Source of the DNA: Anastatus disparis
Taxonomy: Eukaryota > Arthropoda > Insecta > Hymenoptera > Eupelmidae
Reading direction: 5' to 3'
Assembly (NCBI GenBank): GCA_017163975.1
Contig: JAFFSR010000347.1
Span: 8,823,501-8,887,500, forward strand
DNA: 64,000 nt
The notes beneath the pieces are model-generated. The model did no database searches. It had not been told where the DNA came from and saw nothing but the letters and a program-made list of their open reading frames with translations. Made by a program: the position numbers and the translations under genes. Below, in pieces: positions 10,086-22,493 of this stretch (within the stretch, counting starts at the first letter, position 1; each line of letters begins with the position of its first letter).

Positions 10086-11830
10086 ACATACCAAATTTCT
10101 TAAAACCCATCTGTAACTAAACACATTAAAATCCAAATTTTAAATATCCTAGTCAAAATTTTTATCTACACACGAAATTCCATGAAATTAACTACACTCA
10201 AACACTACGAAATTGAAATCTGAAGTATCTTACTATTCATAATTTTAATCTACACACTAAATTCCCTAAAATTAAATAACACTATAAATCTTTAAAATTG
10301 AAATCTCAAATAAGTTACTACTCAAAATTTTAATCTACATATTAAAACTCCAGAAATTAGACTACACTCAAACCTTCAAAAATTACAATCCTGAATATGC
10401 TAGTACTCATAATTTTAATCTGCACACTAATTTCCTTTAAATTGACCTATAATTAAACTCATTAAAATATAAATCTTAAATATCCTTTTACTCAAATTTT
10501 TAACATATACACTAAAACCCTTAAAACTAACCTATAGCTAATTCCACTAAAATTAAAATACCAAATATCCTACTCTCAAAAATTTTAACGTTCATACCAA
10601 ATTTTCTAAAACTAATCTATAACTAAATTTACTAAAAACAATCTCAAATATCCTACTTTTTTTAAATTTCAACCTACACACTAAACTTCCATAACTAAAA
10701 CCTCTATAACTAATCTATAGCTAAACCCACTAAAATCGAAATCTCAAATATCCTACTACTCAAAATTATAACTTGCACATTAAATTTCATAAAATTAACC
10801 TATAACTAATTCTTTAAAATCCGAATTTCAAATATCCTAATTCTCAATATTTTAACCTACACACTAAAACCCTTAAAACGCATCCATTGCTAAACTTTCT
10901 AGAATTAAAGTTATAAATGTTCTGCCACTCAAAATTTTAACCTATACACTAATATCCTTAAAACCTTAGAGCATATACTACTGGAGGCAGCTCTGAATGC
11001 ACCATGCGCGTGGCTAGGTTGAGAAAGAGGAAGATATACTAAGGTTGATAGCTATCTCTATCCCTCCGTCATGTGATAAGGGAGTAGGGAACAAAACAAA
11101 CCAATCACGTGACGGAGAAAAATAGATATCTGTCAACCTCAATATACCTTTCTCTTTCTCAACTTAACCACGTGCACGGCGCATTCAAAGCTGCCTCCAG
11201 TAGTATATGCTCTAAGCTTAAAACTGATTTATAGCTGAAGTCACTGAAATCAAAATCTGAAATATTCTATTTCTTAAAAATTTAACCTAAGCACTAAAAC
11301 TACCTAAAACTAATCCATAACTAAACCCACTAGAATCCAAATCTTAAATATCCTGCTTCTCAAAATTGTCTTACACACTAATACTCCTCAAACTTATCTA
11401 TAGCTTAATCCACTAAAATCAATATCTCAAATATCCTACTACGCAAAATTTTAATCTATACACTAAATTCGCAAAAATTAAACTACACTCAAACCCTCTA
11501 AAATCAAAATCCCAAATATCTTAACTCTTAAAATCTGCACACTTAATCTCCTAAAATTAAACAACATTTAAAGCCACTAAAATCAAAATCTAAAATATTC
11601 TACTCAAACTTTCTATTTAGTTACTGAATCCTCTAAAATTAAACTACACTAAAACCATCTAAAATGAAAATCTTGAATACCTTACTACTCAAAATTCTAA
11701 TCTACACACTGAATTCTCTAAAACTAAACTACAATCAATCTCTTTAAAATCAAAATCTCAAATATCCTCCTACTCAAAATTTTAACCCACACACTAAAAC
11801 CCTCAAAACTAATCTATAACTAAACTAATA
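10085..11830. repeat. Diverged satellite, about 87-bp unit
   Basis: The phrase CTCAAAATTTTAATCTACACACTAAA recurs (in pieces) roughly every 85-90 bp, alternating with CCTAAAATTAA and ATCTCAAATATCCTACTA. About 17 units are present, each diverged by substitutions and small indels. The array is interrupted by a MITE at 10965-11216. It is nearly free of G on the + strand, a strong strand asymmetry. No coding frame. Confidence 0.8.
10965..11216. mobile_element. 252-bp MITE with 8-bp target duplication
   Basis: Perfect 8-bp duplication CTTAAAAC at 10957-10964 and 11217-11224. Terminal repeats begin CTTAGAGCATATACTACTGG, with GAGGCAGCT continuing inward. Eight-bp duplications occur in hAT, P and other superfamilies; the ends do not decide between them. 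It inserted into the satellite after that had formed. Confidence 0.85.
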
Positions 11831-12270
11831 TATGTTGGTACAATCTACCTACTCTTCGTTGGGTTATACTTATGGATAAAGATTTTTTTAAATAGAAACG
11901 AGATATTACCTTTCTTGAAATTCAAGTGGAATAACACCATTTTCGTCTTGACAAACGATTTATATAAGTAAATTACTTTTTTTAATATTTTTCAATAATT
12001 ACCCTTTTTGAAGAGAAATAAAACTGTTTTATAAAAAAATACAACTTATATAAAAATGATATAGCCAATTACATAAAAAAACGCTGCCAAGTACTTTGGC
12101 GCAATGCTTTCTCATAGAGCTGATTGAGTTAGAGTAATTTGATTTCATTTTTTTTTAATGTGATTTTAATTAAAATTATCTTAAAAATTAATAAATATTT
12201 TGAAAATTTACTGCTTGTCAATCGTTGTACTTAAATAGTCTTATATTACTGATATTATAAATTTGAGTTT
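11831..12270. other. AT-rich, nothing recognised
   Basis: No frame, repeat or motif is identified. Confidence 0.4.
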
Positions 12271-12274
12271 TTAA

Positions 12275-12827
12275 GGAGGTTGTCAAGTACTGGTCGGAGA
12301 CAAAAGTTTTATTGCTCGAAGTATCAAAAAAGCGTCTGCGCGCATGCGCTATAGTTTCAAGTTTTGATTCCGACTGTGCTCACACACGTGGCGCGGTGTA
12401 TATGTACACGTACACACTAGTCGTCGTTACCCCCCCACTACTCTCTGTCCGTTTGACGTGCTTAGATTCATACATTTTCTATAGACATTTTCTATTTGTA
12501 TATATGTTTGAGTTTTAATTTCTCGAAAACGGTACCGCTAGTATTTTTTAATTTGTGATCAATATAATCTTTATGAAATTCTAAATTACATATTAGTTTT
12601 TGGTTTAAATCTGACCCAAAACAAATTCAGGATCATTGAAAACGTTCCTTTTACAGCACGTCAATATAGGGATTACGTGTTAAAAGTTGAAACTTTAGAA
12701 GTTTATATCTCAAAAACGGTACCGCTAAAGCTTCTAAAAATTTAATGGCAAGTGCATAATGTTATTATAAACATGTGATCAAAATTTCAAGGTAATCTGA
12801 CACAACTCGATTTACTTGATAACCCCC
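12275..12827. mobile_element. TTAA-flanked inverted-repeat element
   Basis: TTAA lies at 12271-12274 and 12828-12831. Short termini GGAGGTTGTCAAGTA and its near complement follow. Inside, a CTC(G/A)AAAACGGTACCGCTA phrase occurs twice as a direct repeat (about 12521 and 12708). A GC-richer, purine-pyrimidine alternating patch (about 12330-12420) lies in the left half. The 68-codon frame at 12312 shows no family resemblance. Probably a non-autonomous piggyBac-like element. Confidence 0.7.
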
Positions 12828-12831
12828 TTAA

Positions 12832-13235
12832 TATTAAAAATCCACATTTTCTGAATAATTTATACTTTTATATTTTTTAATATTTGCAAAAAATTTACAA
12901 CTATACGTAAAATATTTAAAAATTTTTTAAATAATCTACAACCCTTTTCCACGATTGATAACGTGGCAGTCCCAACATGTAAATAACGCCTCTAAGAGAT
13001 TATTATTTCATTTTTGGTTTTAATGTTAGTTAAGTAGCAATTCAACTGTCCGACAAAGGTTTCTATTCCAACGTAGGACTTGCCGCATTATAAATATTTA
13101 AGAATTTTCAATAATTCAATATGAAAGAAAATTTAACGAACACAAATTTACTTTAGTTCGGTAACTCATAGTTTTTGGAAACTTATATAAACCAAAATTT
13201 TTCCCCCTGCATATTAATTTACTAATATATTATTC

Positions 13236-13326
<91 letters not shown>

Positions 13327-13356
13327 GACATGGTAATATTTAATACTTTGTTTCAG
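12832..13356 (+). other. 3' part of dynein intron with (TA)n tract
   Basis: The stretch ends in a poly-pyrimidine acceptor ACTTTGTTTCAG at 13345-13356. A pure (TA)n microsatellite of about 100 bp occupies 13223-13324, unusually close to the splice site. No branch point can be singled out. Confidence 0.6.
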
Positions 13357-13791
13357 AATTTCCCAGTGTGGCTTGGTGGCTTATTTAATCCAGAGGCTTA
13401 TATCACTGCAACACGTCAATGCATTGCTCAAGCAAATAGTTGGTCGTTAGAAGAACTTCATTTAGATGTTTCCATATGTAATGGTGAATGCACTGCATCG
13501 GATAACTGTTCATTTGCTGTAACTGGTTTGAAACTTCAAGGAGCTCAATGTAAAAATAATCAATTATATTTAACATCTACTATTATGACAGATTTACACG
13601 TCACGATGTTAAGATGGGTTCGATTTTCTTCTACAGAACAAAAAAATAATAGGCTTTCATTACCAGTTTATTTGAATAGTACCAGAACAGAATTATTGTT
13701 CACAATCGATTTGAATACAGCACCCAGTCAAGATTCTCACAGTTTCTATGAAAGAGGAGTTGCTATTTTAACATCAACCGCTTTGAATTAA
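13357..13791 (+). CDS. Dhc64C: Cytoplasmic dynein 1 heavy chain, last exon (partial)
   Basis: This exon encodes the C-terminal end of the minus-end-directed microtubule motor heavy chain. The 144 residues include FNPEAYITATRQCIAQANSW, LEELHLDV, FAVTGLKLQGAQC, LPVYLNSTRTELLFTIDL and SFYERGVAIL, in the order known for the C-terminal domain after AAA6 in cytoplasmic dynein 1. The full protein is around 4,600 residues, so this is about 3%. The exon is taken to start at 13357 because TTTCAG precedes it in phase 0 and similarity starts there; the upstream ATG at 13330 is intronic. The stop is at 13789-13791. No other dynein exon is seen in the 13.3 kb upstream, implying a long last intron or a detached exon copy. 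The frame is intact, with no stop or shift. Confidence 0.9.
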   Translation, partial: NFPVWLGGLFNPEAYITATRQCIAQANSWSLEELHLDVSICNGECTASDNCSFAVTGLKLQGAQCKNNQLYLTSTIMTDLHVTMLRWVRFSSTEQKNNRLSLPVYLNSTRTELLFTIDLNTAPSQDSHSFYERGVAILTSTALN

Positions 13792-13905
13792 ACAAACATA
13801 ATTTATAAATACTCAAAAAAGCAGTTTAAAGTAATTGAATATTTATTTATATTGTATGATTTTGTTGAATTTAAAACAAAAAAATAATAAATAAAATAAT
13901 TTTAT
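13792..13905 (+). terminator. 3' UTR and poly(A) signals of the dynein gene
   Basis: Overlapping AATAAA hexamers lie at 13886-13891 and 13890-13895, about 95 bp after the stop codon. The cleavage site is probably 15-30 bp further on. Confidence 0.7.
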
Positions 13906-14115
13906 AAAATTGAATACGATTCCTTGTTATATTTTATAGAGCAAACATTAATAAATCATTTAAAGACAATATTTCAGAAATTGGATAATAATTTTATTCT
14001 AATTCTAAGACACTTTTAATTGGATAAGATCATCATTTACAAATATTTCACTGATGATATTTTCATACATTCATTTATTTATTTAAATTTCTACAAGCTA
14101 AACTCTATTTACTTA

Positions 14116-14797
14116 CTAGGAGAGTATCACAACTCCGGATTACAGATTTTGTTCAAACTTTGGGATAAGTTTTTACAAGAAAAAAAAGATGGAAAAAGCT
14201 ATAGTCACAAACGCTCAATATTTCCCTAGAGAATTTCTAAAAAAGTTACTAGATTTTTAAATGCATATAGTTCTTCAGCATTGATAGCTAGAAGCTTGAA
14301 ACTTTTCTTAAATGAAGGCTGAGCTCAAATTCTTTCGAAATAGTAGCTGTAGCATATCAAAATATTATTTTTCCCTAAAGTTATAGCGTAATAAGGATTG
14401 GACCTGAATTTTCCTTTTAAAATACTAATTAATAAAAAAAGCTAAAATTCGGTCCAATCTTTGTTACGTTATAACTTTGAAGCTAAAATTCGGTACAATC
14501 TTTATTATGTTATAATTTTGAAAAAAAATGATATTTTGATATACTGCAGCTACTATTTCAAAAGGATTCAAGCTCAGCTTTCATTTAAAAAAAGTTTTAA
14601 GTTTCTAGCTATCAATGCTAAACTATATGCGTTTAAAAATCTTGTAATTTTTTTAGTGATTTTCTTTAATTGCCTGTAACTAGGGAAATATTGAGCGTTT
14701 GTGACTATAACTTTAGCTTTTTCCATATTTTGTCATCTTAAAACTTATTCCAAAATTTGAGCAAAATTCATGATCCATAGTCGTGATACTCTCCTAG
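14116..14797. mobile_element. Foldback-type element, arms about 310 bp
   Basis: Termini CTAGGAGAGTATCAC and its complement are flanked by TTA on both sides (14113-14115, 14798-14800). Nearly the whole element is inverted repeat: AGCTATAGTCACAAACGCTC on the left pairs with GAGCGTTTGTGACTATAACT on the right. The centre (about 14400-14520) holds two copies of GCTAAAATTCGGT. Frames inside are arm translations with no family match. Confidence 0.8.
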
Positions 14798-14800
14798 TTA

Positions 14801-15124
14801 GTTTAATTTTTAAAATGAACACATAGGTTAGTTCATAAATTCGATCTCAACCATTGAAAAACTGAAAAAACAATGTATTTCAAACATGCAATTGTACCTA
14901 ATAAGGATTCAAATCCGTGCCCTACAAGTTACGATTATATAGATCAGTAAATTAATACAGCATAGCGCCTTAACTGCCGTATTAAGGTAGAACCGGTATG
15001 GATGTGTACCATTAAGAACATCATTAGAAAATCTTATATTATATTAAAAAGGTATACCTTTTGGTTCTCCGGTCCTCCGATTTTTTAGAAGTACATTATT
15101 TTTCCTAATAAGAATAACCATTTT
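14801..15124. other. AT-rich, nothing recognised
   Basis: No coding frame or repeat structure is identified. Confidence 0.4.
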
Positions 15125-15325
15125 AGATTGGGTCTTATATTTTAGGTCTCATGTTTTCGGACCTTATTATTTTTTGGGCCTTATATTTTTTAGGCTAAAT
15201 ATTTTTTTGTTAAATATTTTTCTAACTTTATATTTTTTTTGAGGCCTATAGTTTTTTAGGCACTATATTTTTTGGATTTTATATTTTTTTCGGGCCCTAT
15301 TTTTTCGGATCCTATATTTTTTTTA
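15125..15325. repeat. Degenerate TTATATTTTTTGGGCC repeats
   Basis: Ten or so units of 20-27 bp alternate T-runs with GGCC, GGAT or AGGC cores. Confidence 0.6.
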
Positions 15326-15395
15326 ACTACATCGATATATATATATATATATATATACATATATATACATATATATATATACATATATATATATA

Positions 15396-15889
15396 CATCA
15401 ATTCAAAAAACCGAAAAGTCGTTATAAGGATGAAATCAGATGGAGCGGAAAATAGGCTACGGAATGTCGCAGAACGTCAATTCTGTATCCTTGTATTCCG
15501 TCAAATTTTTTCCTTATATTCACATGGAGCGGAGTAGAAGTTCTATGACGTTAATTAGCAATATTATAATTAAAAAATTATGTTTTTAATCGAAATATTT
15601 GGTTATAATAACAAAATATATTTCATTTTTACAAGAAACAAAATCTTATTAGAATAACATTGAGTGATTATTTCCAACTTTTTTAACATTTTTGTGAATT
15701 TAAAATTCGCGGACACATTTGTAGGCTATTTTAACAGTTTTTTAGCTAAATTCCGCTCTATGTGAATATAGGGAAAATATTTGACGAAAATAATGCGACG
15801 GAATAAATTTTCTGTGACGTTGCATCGCATATTTTCCGGTGCATCTGATATCATCCTTATAGCGACTTTTCTATTTTTTGAACCGATGT
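15396..15889. mobile_element. Inverted-repeat element in TA microsatellite
   Basis: ACATC(A/G)(A/G)TTCAAAAAA and AAAAGTCG at 15396-15422 pair with the right end at about 15862-15889. Inner matches include GGAGCGGA against TCCGCTC and CGGAAT against ATTCCG. Both sides are (TA)n tracts, so the target duplication cannot be read; a TA target is plausible. Confidence 0.65.
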
Positions 15890-16800
15890 ATATATGTATA
15901 TATATATATACAGAATTTATTTTTTGCAAAAAGTCGTCATAGGTACACTATCACATATATCTATATACATATATACATATATGAATACACACACAATTAA
16001 AGACATTTTTTGTTTATACACCCTAGGTGAATAATATGCTATTAAATAAAATGAAAACGTCAGCTGTTTTCTTGGATCTGATGTCTTACCAAAGACATCA
16101 TATTTTTTCTTCGTTAAAAAATATGTAAAGATACATATAATAATTATTGATAATACTTTTAAGTAACTTTTCACAAATCCCAGAGTAAACGTGAGTTGCC
16201 CTAACATGATCATAGTAGCCTCTCTTTCATTATCGTTTCATAGCTAGTGATCTAAAAATTTTGGAACGAAGTATTATACATATTTTTCATGTACTTTTTG
16301 GCATAGAATCCGATGGTGTCATCAGTTTTGTTGTAATTATTTCTGGTAAAGCGAAAAAAGCCAAAAATAGATAAAAATTGGCTAAAAACAGGTTTTTTGG
16401 ACGTTTAAATATGACACATCACTTTAGTGAGTCTGAAAAAAGGGCAGATTAAGGACACAAATTCTCAACTTTTCACGAATTTTTGAGGCAGCACCCTCTT
16501 TTTACAAGTTTTGAGAGCAATTTTCAGAATATTTTATGTTTTTTAGGTTAGTTCTTGAGGCCAAAAATAGCTGAGAAAATTATAGTAAATTCGTATTTTT
16601 ATATAGAATATGCTCAAATTTTTTCAAATCTCTAATTCGTTAATATGATGCCAAAAAAAATTATTTTTGAAAAAACACGTTTTTTTGTGGTTAGGAGTAG
16701 TCGAGGGGGAGGGGGTAGCAAGTCGCAGCTTAAAATTTTATTTTTTAGCATGTATCAACTAATTTTGGACGAAAATTTGCATTTCGTGAGGGAGGGCATT
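15890..16800. other. No recognised gene
   Basis: A patch at 16640-16800 with a GAGGGGGAGGGGG run looks like the end of an unclassified transposon. Its link to the envelope relic that follows is unknown. Confidence 0.35.
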
Positions 16801-16809
16801 TTACCTATC

Positions 16810-17957
16810 TTAATGGGGGGTACCCTTTATGATAATTTTACAGAATATGCAAACATAAAACCTGAGTTAACCAACTTAATAATCACACATGATCCTCAAA
16901 AATATTTCCTAATCGATCCCACCTATTTAATAGATTGTTTAAAAACCAAACAAACTCGCCTTTGTTTATAAAAATATCCGGTACTTTCGCTTTCGAGCCC
17001 GCCAATCTGCGAACATTCACAACCCTCACAATCTATAAAAATTTGCAATCTATCAATAACTACCGACCCTACACCTCATTGGAAAAAATTAGATTCAACA
17101 GATGAATGGTTTTATTCAACTTTAAAACTAAAACCCTTACATACCTCATGTCAAGGAAAAACAGACATCAACGTTCAACTTCAGAGAACCGGAATCTTTA
17201 CCCTGCATGGCCAATGCACCGTATACAATCAAGGCATAACACTTTATAGAATAAATACTATAGAAGTGAACGAAATTCATGCTTAAAATCCTAATATAAC
17301 CTACGATCTTCCACCATTATTATCTTCCCAACAACCTAATACCTTTTTTACAATACCCAAAATTTTAAAGACTGAAACTACAACACAATTAAAGAAACGA
17401 ACACAAGACAATGATATCATTTCATTTGAAAAAAATTAAGTCAAAATTTAAAGACATACCCACCCAACATCACGAATGCAATCGCACTTATACCTATATT
17501 ACAGCTGGATTTGCTACGAATTTAATAATAGAAATAATCCTAATTATCCTTGTTTGGAAATGCAAACTGTCAAACTTTAAAAGACGAACTAGATGTTACA
17601 AAAAAATGAATACTATTGAACTTAAAGAATATCCTAATAAACAACTAGAAACTAAACTTGACAACAGATGTCACCCTGCAACCCATTCATTTAGGGACCC
17701 TCTAAGAAGGGACAAGAAAATGTTGCCGCCATACTGATCTTAACCGGAAAGGAACGGATAAAGTGCTTATAGAAAACATCACGAGTCGTCTTCATGGGGA
17801 ATAATTACTGTCTCTTTCTAACATATTACTTTCTTATGTAGTTTCCGGTTTAGATCTCTTGTTTGTAACAGCCAATAGAAAACGCAGAACGAAGTTTCCA
17901 GTCCCTTTCTAGAGGGTCCCTACATTCATCAAGCCTCTGCAAATCATTAAACCTTAG
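16810..17957 (+). pseudogene. Relic of a retroviral-type envelope gene (errantivirus/baculovirus F-like)
   Basis: The + strand frame from about 16810 holds YFLIDPTYLIDCLKTKQTRLC, a stop, then further on LHTSCQGKT, TGIFTLHGQC and VYNQGITLY. Cysteine spacing and the TGIxTLxxxC block resemble the ectodomain of insect endogenous-retrovirus envelopes related to baculovirus F proteins. A frame change near 17400 leads to a hydrophobic segment (NLIIEIILIILVWKC, about 17519-17563) and a basic tail, the expected membrane anchor and cytoplasmic end. Breaks: stops near 16969 and 17284, the frame change, and a MITE at 17692-17922 near the 3' end. No gag, pol or LTR is found next to it. Identification is by motif order only. 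Confidence 0.5.
17692..17922. mobile_element. 231-bp hAT-type MITE, copy 1
   Basis: Ends TAGGGACCCTCTA and TAGAGGGTCCCTA fit the hAT YARNG terminus. Flanks CATTCATT and CATTCATC form an 8-bp duplication with one mismatch. It interrupts the tail of the envelope relic. The second copy, also 231 bp and in the same orientation, lies at 63090-63320. Confidence 0.85.
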
Positions 17958-19897
17958 TAATATTAATACTACCTAACTCTGACAACAATAATGCCGACGG
18001 TACGGTTTATGAAACCCAAACCCTTGAACAATCCTTCTCCGTTTCCTTTCTCGACGCAGAGCTACCTCAACAAAGTATAACCTACGCTTAACAGGATGTC
18101 GTAGTTGTTAGAATCGATTTTTGCTTCTTTATCTGATTCATATCTCTTTAGATTGACTATTTAGACAAATATAATGACTTGTCCGCGCTAAAGCTACATT
18201 AATTTAATCATTCTTGTTAAAAAAAAAATCATTTAGACTTGTTATTTTTTCATGAACTTTGAATGAAAATTAGATATCAAGCTCGATAAACCTAACCTCA
18301 AAATACTATACATTGAAAGTTTGTTCATAACTTTTTATGTGTAATATTTTAATAAATTTCTTGAGTTGTCCGCACTCAGGATTAATCTTATAAATTTTCT
18401 TTCTGTAGTGAAAGAATATGATTTGACGCACCGTTTACTCATGAACTTTAAATAAAAATATTATTACGAGGGGATAACTACGATATCCTCTTAAGGAGGC
18501 TCGTGCAAATAAGGCTTCTAATGAAGATATATTTAAAATTTATATGATTGAAAAATTAATAATCGTAAATAATAAATTTTTTTCATATAATTAAATATTG
18601 AAGTCACAACTATAATAATAAATTATTTACACTTTTTATAAAAAAAAATCATTTATATTACAAAAATAATATTTTGTTCCTTTTTTGCGGGGTCCTGATT
18701 AGGTACGGTGATATTATAAAAATTATAACCCTACCTATTTATTGTCCTTCTGACGACTGACATAACAGACGTGGGGAGAATCCACCGCGCACGTCAGATC
18801 TGCATACACTCCACACTCGCACCGCACCGCGAACATTAGTTTGTACCCTTACTTGAGAGTTAAATATCTTAATCTGTCAAGCGTACAACCGATGAATGAT
18901 ATTTAAAAGGCTATCAACAATATCATCGCCCTGTTGTTCCATTTCAGCCATGATGAATAATACGCAGTCCTACAAATTAAATTCCAATTAGAAAAGGAAT
19001 TTACACAAAAAAAAGATCAAGAAAGAATAGAGTACATCACTCATTTTGCTTTCATGCAGCATCGTAAATTAAACCAATCATAGTTCACTTCCTTCTTTTC
19101 CCCCCTAAATTGATACGCACCAATTCTTTCTTGTTATTATTATATAATTTATTCAATTCGTAAACTACAATTTAATATTTTTTTTTAATTTTATGATATG
19201 TTCCATTAAAAATACACATTTGAATATTTATATATATAGTATTAAAATTAGACAAGGTCATGTAAACTCATTTCAAAAGCTTTATTAAACCGAACTCAGT
19301 AAAATTATTCGAAATTAATATTATCTTTTGTTTCTAATACACTAATGGAATTCAGTTAATTTTAACAAGTTAAAAAATTCAATATAAAATTCCAACATAA
19401 TAATTAAAGATTTCAACCTAAACTTCCTAAATTCAATATATTCTATATATATCGAGCCTACGAAATGCTATCACAACAAAATATAAAACTCAAACCTTTT
19501 CATTTAATAATTTTTAATTACGAATTTCTGTACTGAAGTGAGTGAACTAGACATGCTCCGCAACTGGACGAATTCAACTTTAAATAAGTTTTACAAATTA
19601 AAATAACCTTAAATAAAATAATTTTTATTGACAAGAGTTATTCTTTCACGATGTATAAGCTAATATTTTATGATTTTAAGATATGATTCAATAATATCAC
19701 TATTAATTATGAATTTAAGCACTATTTATTATCACATTACAATAGATCATTATAAGTTCTATTTATTTTAATTACTTTTATATTTTGATGACAGGATCGT
19801 TCTTAATCTTGAATATATTTTGTAAATAAATATCTAAAATTATTGCAAATTGATGAATATTATTGATTTGTATTCTATCAGAAAGTTGGAAATTTTC
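17958..19897. other. No recognised gene
   Basis: Mostly AT-rich. A GC-richer piece at about 18690-18850 lacks frames and paired ends. Confidence 0.35.
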
Positions 19898-19901
19898 TTA
19901 A

Positions 19902-20291
19902 GAGGCGGTCGTATCATTCTGTCCTTGTCTAATCTAAATTTTCGTTATTATAAATAAATAAAATATTTTCATAGAAAAGTAAGACAACCGCCCAATAGAG
20001 CAAAAGACAAGCAAACGATTCTTTTCTATGAAAAAATATGAAATTTTTATTATTTTTCGAGTGAAGTCTGAAACGAAAAAACAGTCAAATCAACTCAATC
20101 AAGTTCGATTGTTTTTCCGTTTCAGACTTCACTCGAAAAATAATAAAAATTTCATATTTTTTCATAGAAAAGAATCGTTTGCTTGTCTTTTGCTCTATTG
20201 GGCGGTTGTCTTACTTTTCTATGAAAATATTTTATTTATTTATCATAACGAAAATTTAGATTAGACAAGGACAGAATGATACGGCCTCCTT
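19902..20291. mobile_element. Near-perfect palindromic MITE with TTAA ends
   Basis: TTAA occurs at 19898-19901 and 20292-20295. The two arms, each about 190 bp, are almost identical and meet around 20095 (TCAAATCAACTCAATC at the centre). The outermost 15 bp are more diverged than the interior. The 78-codon frame at 20028 is a translation across the palindrome. Confidence 0.85.
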
Positions 20292-20295
20292 TTAA

Positions 20296-20730
20296 CTGTC
20301 CAGTTATCGACCTCTTGACTCTAATTTACAACACAAAAAGGGATATATTTTTTATATGAATCTTCTCAATATATGAAATATCTTATTCTGATAAAGATTT
20401 TATCGTTCAAAAAAAATTCATTATGATCTTAAATAAAATAACAGTTAACTACAGTTTTAAATAATCAAAGGCATTTAAATCATATTTTCCTTAAGAAAAG
20501 AAGAAATCAAATAATTTTTCCATTACAAATATTTTTGCAAATAATTTTCTTCTTTCCTAAATATAAAATACTAAATAAGTTGACAACAAATGTATTATCT
20601 TTACCTATCAAACTAACACTAAACAATAATTAATAGCAGAATGTCAAACAAGCATTTAAAATATTAAAATTACAATAATTAATATTATTTTTACCACCCA
20701 TTAATTATAGTTAAAGAATCTTTTAATCAA
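20296..20730. other. AT-rich, nothing recognised
   Basis: No frame or repeat is identified. Confidence 0.4.
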
Positions 20731-20734
20731 TAGC

Positions 20735-20880
20735 AGAGTTCTGCCTTCCAAAGTAAGAAAACCTTAACTCCAATGGGATTCCAATGTAGTTAACCACTTT
20801 TATACTTTGGACGGCAGAGTTACGAGAGGTGATTAAGATATTACTGTCAATATAGCCATATAATAGTATCTCGTAACCTG
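20735..20880. repeat. Pair of short inverted repeats
   Basis: TCTGCCTTCCAAAGTA pairs with TACTTTGGACGGCAGA; next to it GTTACGAGA pairs with TCTCGTAAC. This may be a small degenerate MITE. Confidence 0.5.
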
Positions 20881-21800
20881 TAGCACACAAGTTACAAATT
20901 ATAATTCTGCTGCTGCGAACACATCTTATACTTTGTAATACTTAGTTACGCGTTCACTGTTTACAATACCGTAGCACATAAACACGAGACACGTTCGAAT
21001 TAAAATCTTTTTCCCAACCATTCCCATTAACTTTATGTATATTATAAAATAAAGTATCTATACAATATTTAACTTAATAAAAAAGGAAAAAGACAAAAAT
21101 TTTTGTTTAAGATGTAAAGTTTTAAAGTATTAACATAGCCTAATTCTATTAAAATTGGAATTTACAATATTTTGTTTGCTTAACATGCACACTTGTGTAG
21201 TGTTCTCAAAATCAATTGAATTTAATTAACAATTATGATTTCATTTTTTTTAATTAACAAATTAAATTTATTTGAAATGATAAGAACACACGCGTGTATA
21301 GCTGCATGTGTATATATAAATATACATGTGTGTGTGTGTATTTATTTCCATGCGTGTAAATATCGTCACTATACTCACCCAAGCAGGCTGCTTCTCGTAA
21401 TATATTCCTAGCAAGGTCCTTAAATATTGAAATCAATTAATTATAATATAGGACACAACTGCAATGAGTGCAGCATTTCCTAACGAATAAAAAAAAATAT
21501 CGGTGACAGACTTAACATCGATGCCTACCATTTGAGAGTACGACATCTATATTGTACCCACTAATTAGCACTTTACTCGATCGAAATAATTCCGGTCGAT
21601 AACTAATAGAAAAAAAGTTCTTTCAAAATAGACACTAGAGTCTAATAAGAATCAAATTTTACTGTTAGTAATAGATTAATTTTTGATAACAATATAATTA
21701 ATGCAAATACAATAAAATTTTTTTAATACGTTTACAAATAAATTAAAATTTATAGCTAATTTCTACATATTTCACAAAGTTAAAATATTTTAGTTACAAA
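20881..21800. other. AT-rich, nothing recognised
   Basis: A short (TG)n tract lies near 21325. No gene is recognised. Confidence 0.4.
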
Positions 21801-22493
21801 AGCTATAGCGGGGTAAGAGGGTCAAATCGTCCCTAGCTGGGATCTTTACAGCTCGTTGTTTATTCAATAGAGTATGTTAAAAAATGCCTCTCTGAAACGT
21901 GTTTTTTCTTAAATAATTTTTACCGTGCGCAATTTACGGCCGAAGAATCTGGAAATATGCAAAAAGCTTTGTAATTGTATTAAGAATCATTCAGATTTTT
22001 TCAGATTATTTGCAGATTTTTCCACCTGGAAATGCCAATTTTTAAAGATATTTGAAGTTTCTCATCGTTTTTTTAACTATAGAGATAATATTTGGCTGAA
22101 ACCTAAATAGCTTTTCTGTGTATTTTTTGCCGTACATTTCAACGCTGAATCGCAGAAATCATTTTCCCACCGAAACATGCTCAAAAATCGAAAAAAACAG
22201 CAAAAACGGGGTTTTAGCGTTTTTTTTAATTTTTTTTTCCATCCTAACCTCAACAACACGTTTATATATTAAGTTATTAAAGATTTTAATGCCTCAAAAC
22301 TTACGACCAAGTTTAATTACACCTCTTTGAGCCGTATGGACCCTGAAAACTGAAGAAAACACGAATTTTGCGGAGTTTTCTTGAGGAATGTATTTCTTAT
22401 ATCTGTTCCTGCTCTTTTTTTTAGTATTTAATGGTCCTTACACGCTACTTTGTGGTACCGCGTAAATTTAATACAGTCTCATTTAACTATATA

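Noticed and set aside
13330..13356. Dynein frame starting at the ATG at 13330
   Set aside because: The first nine codons lie before a good splice acceptor (TTTCAG) and do not resemble dynein; the exon starts at 13357.
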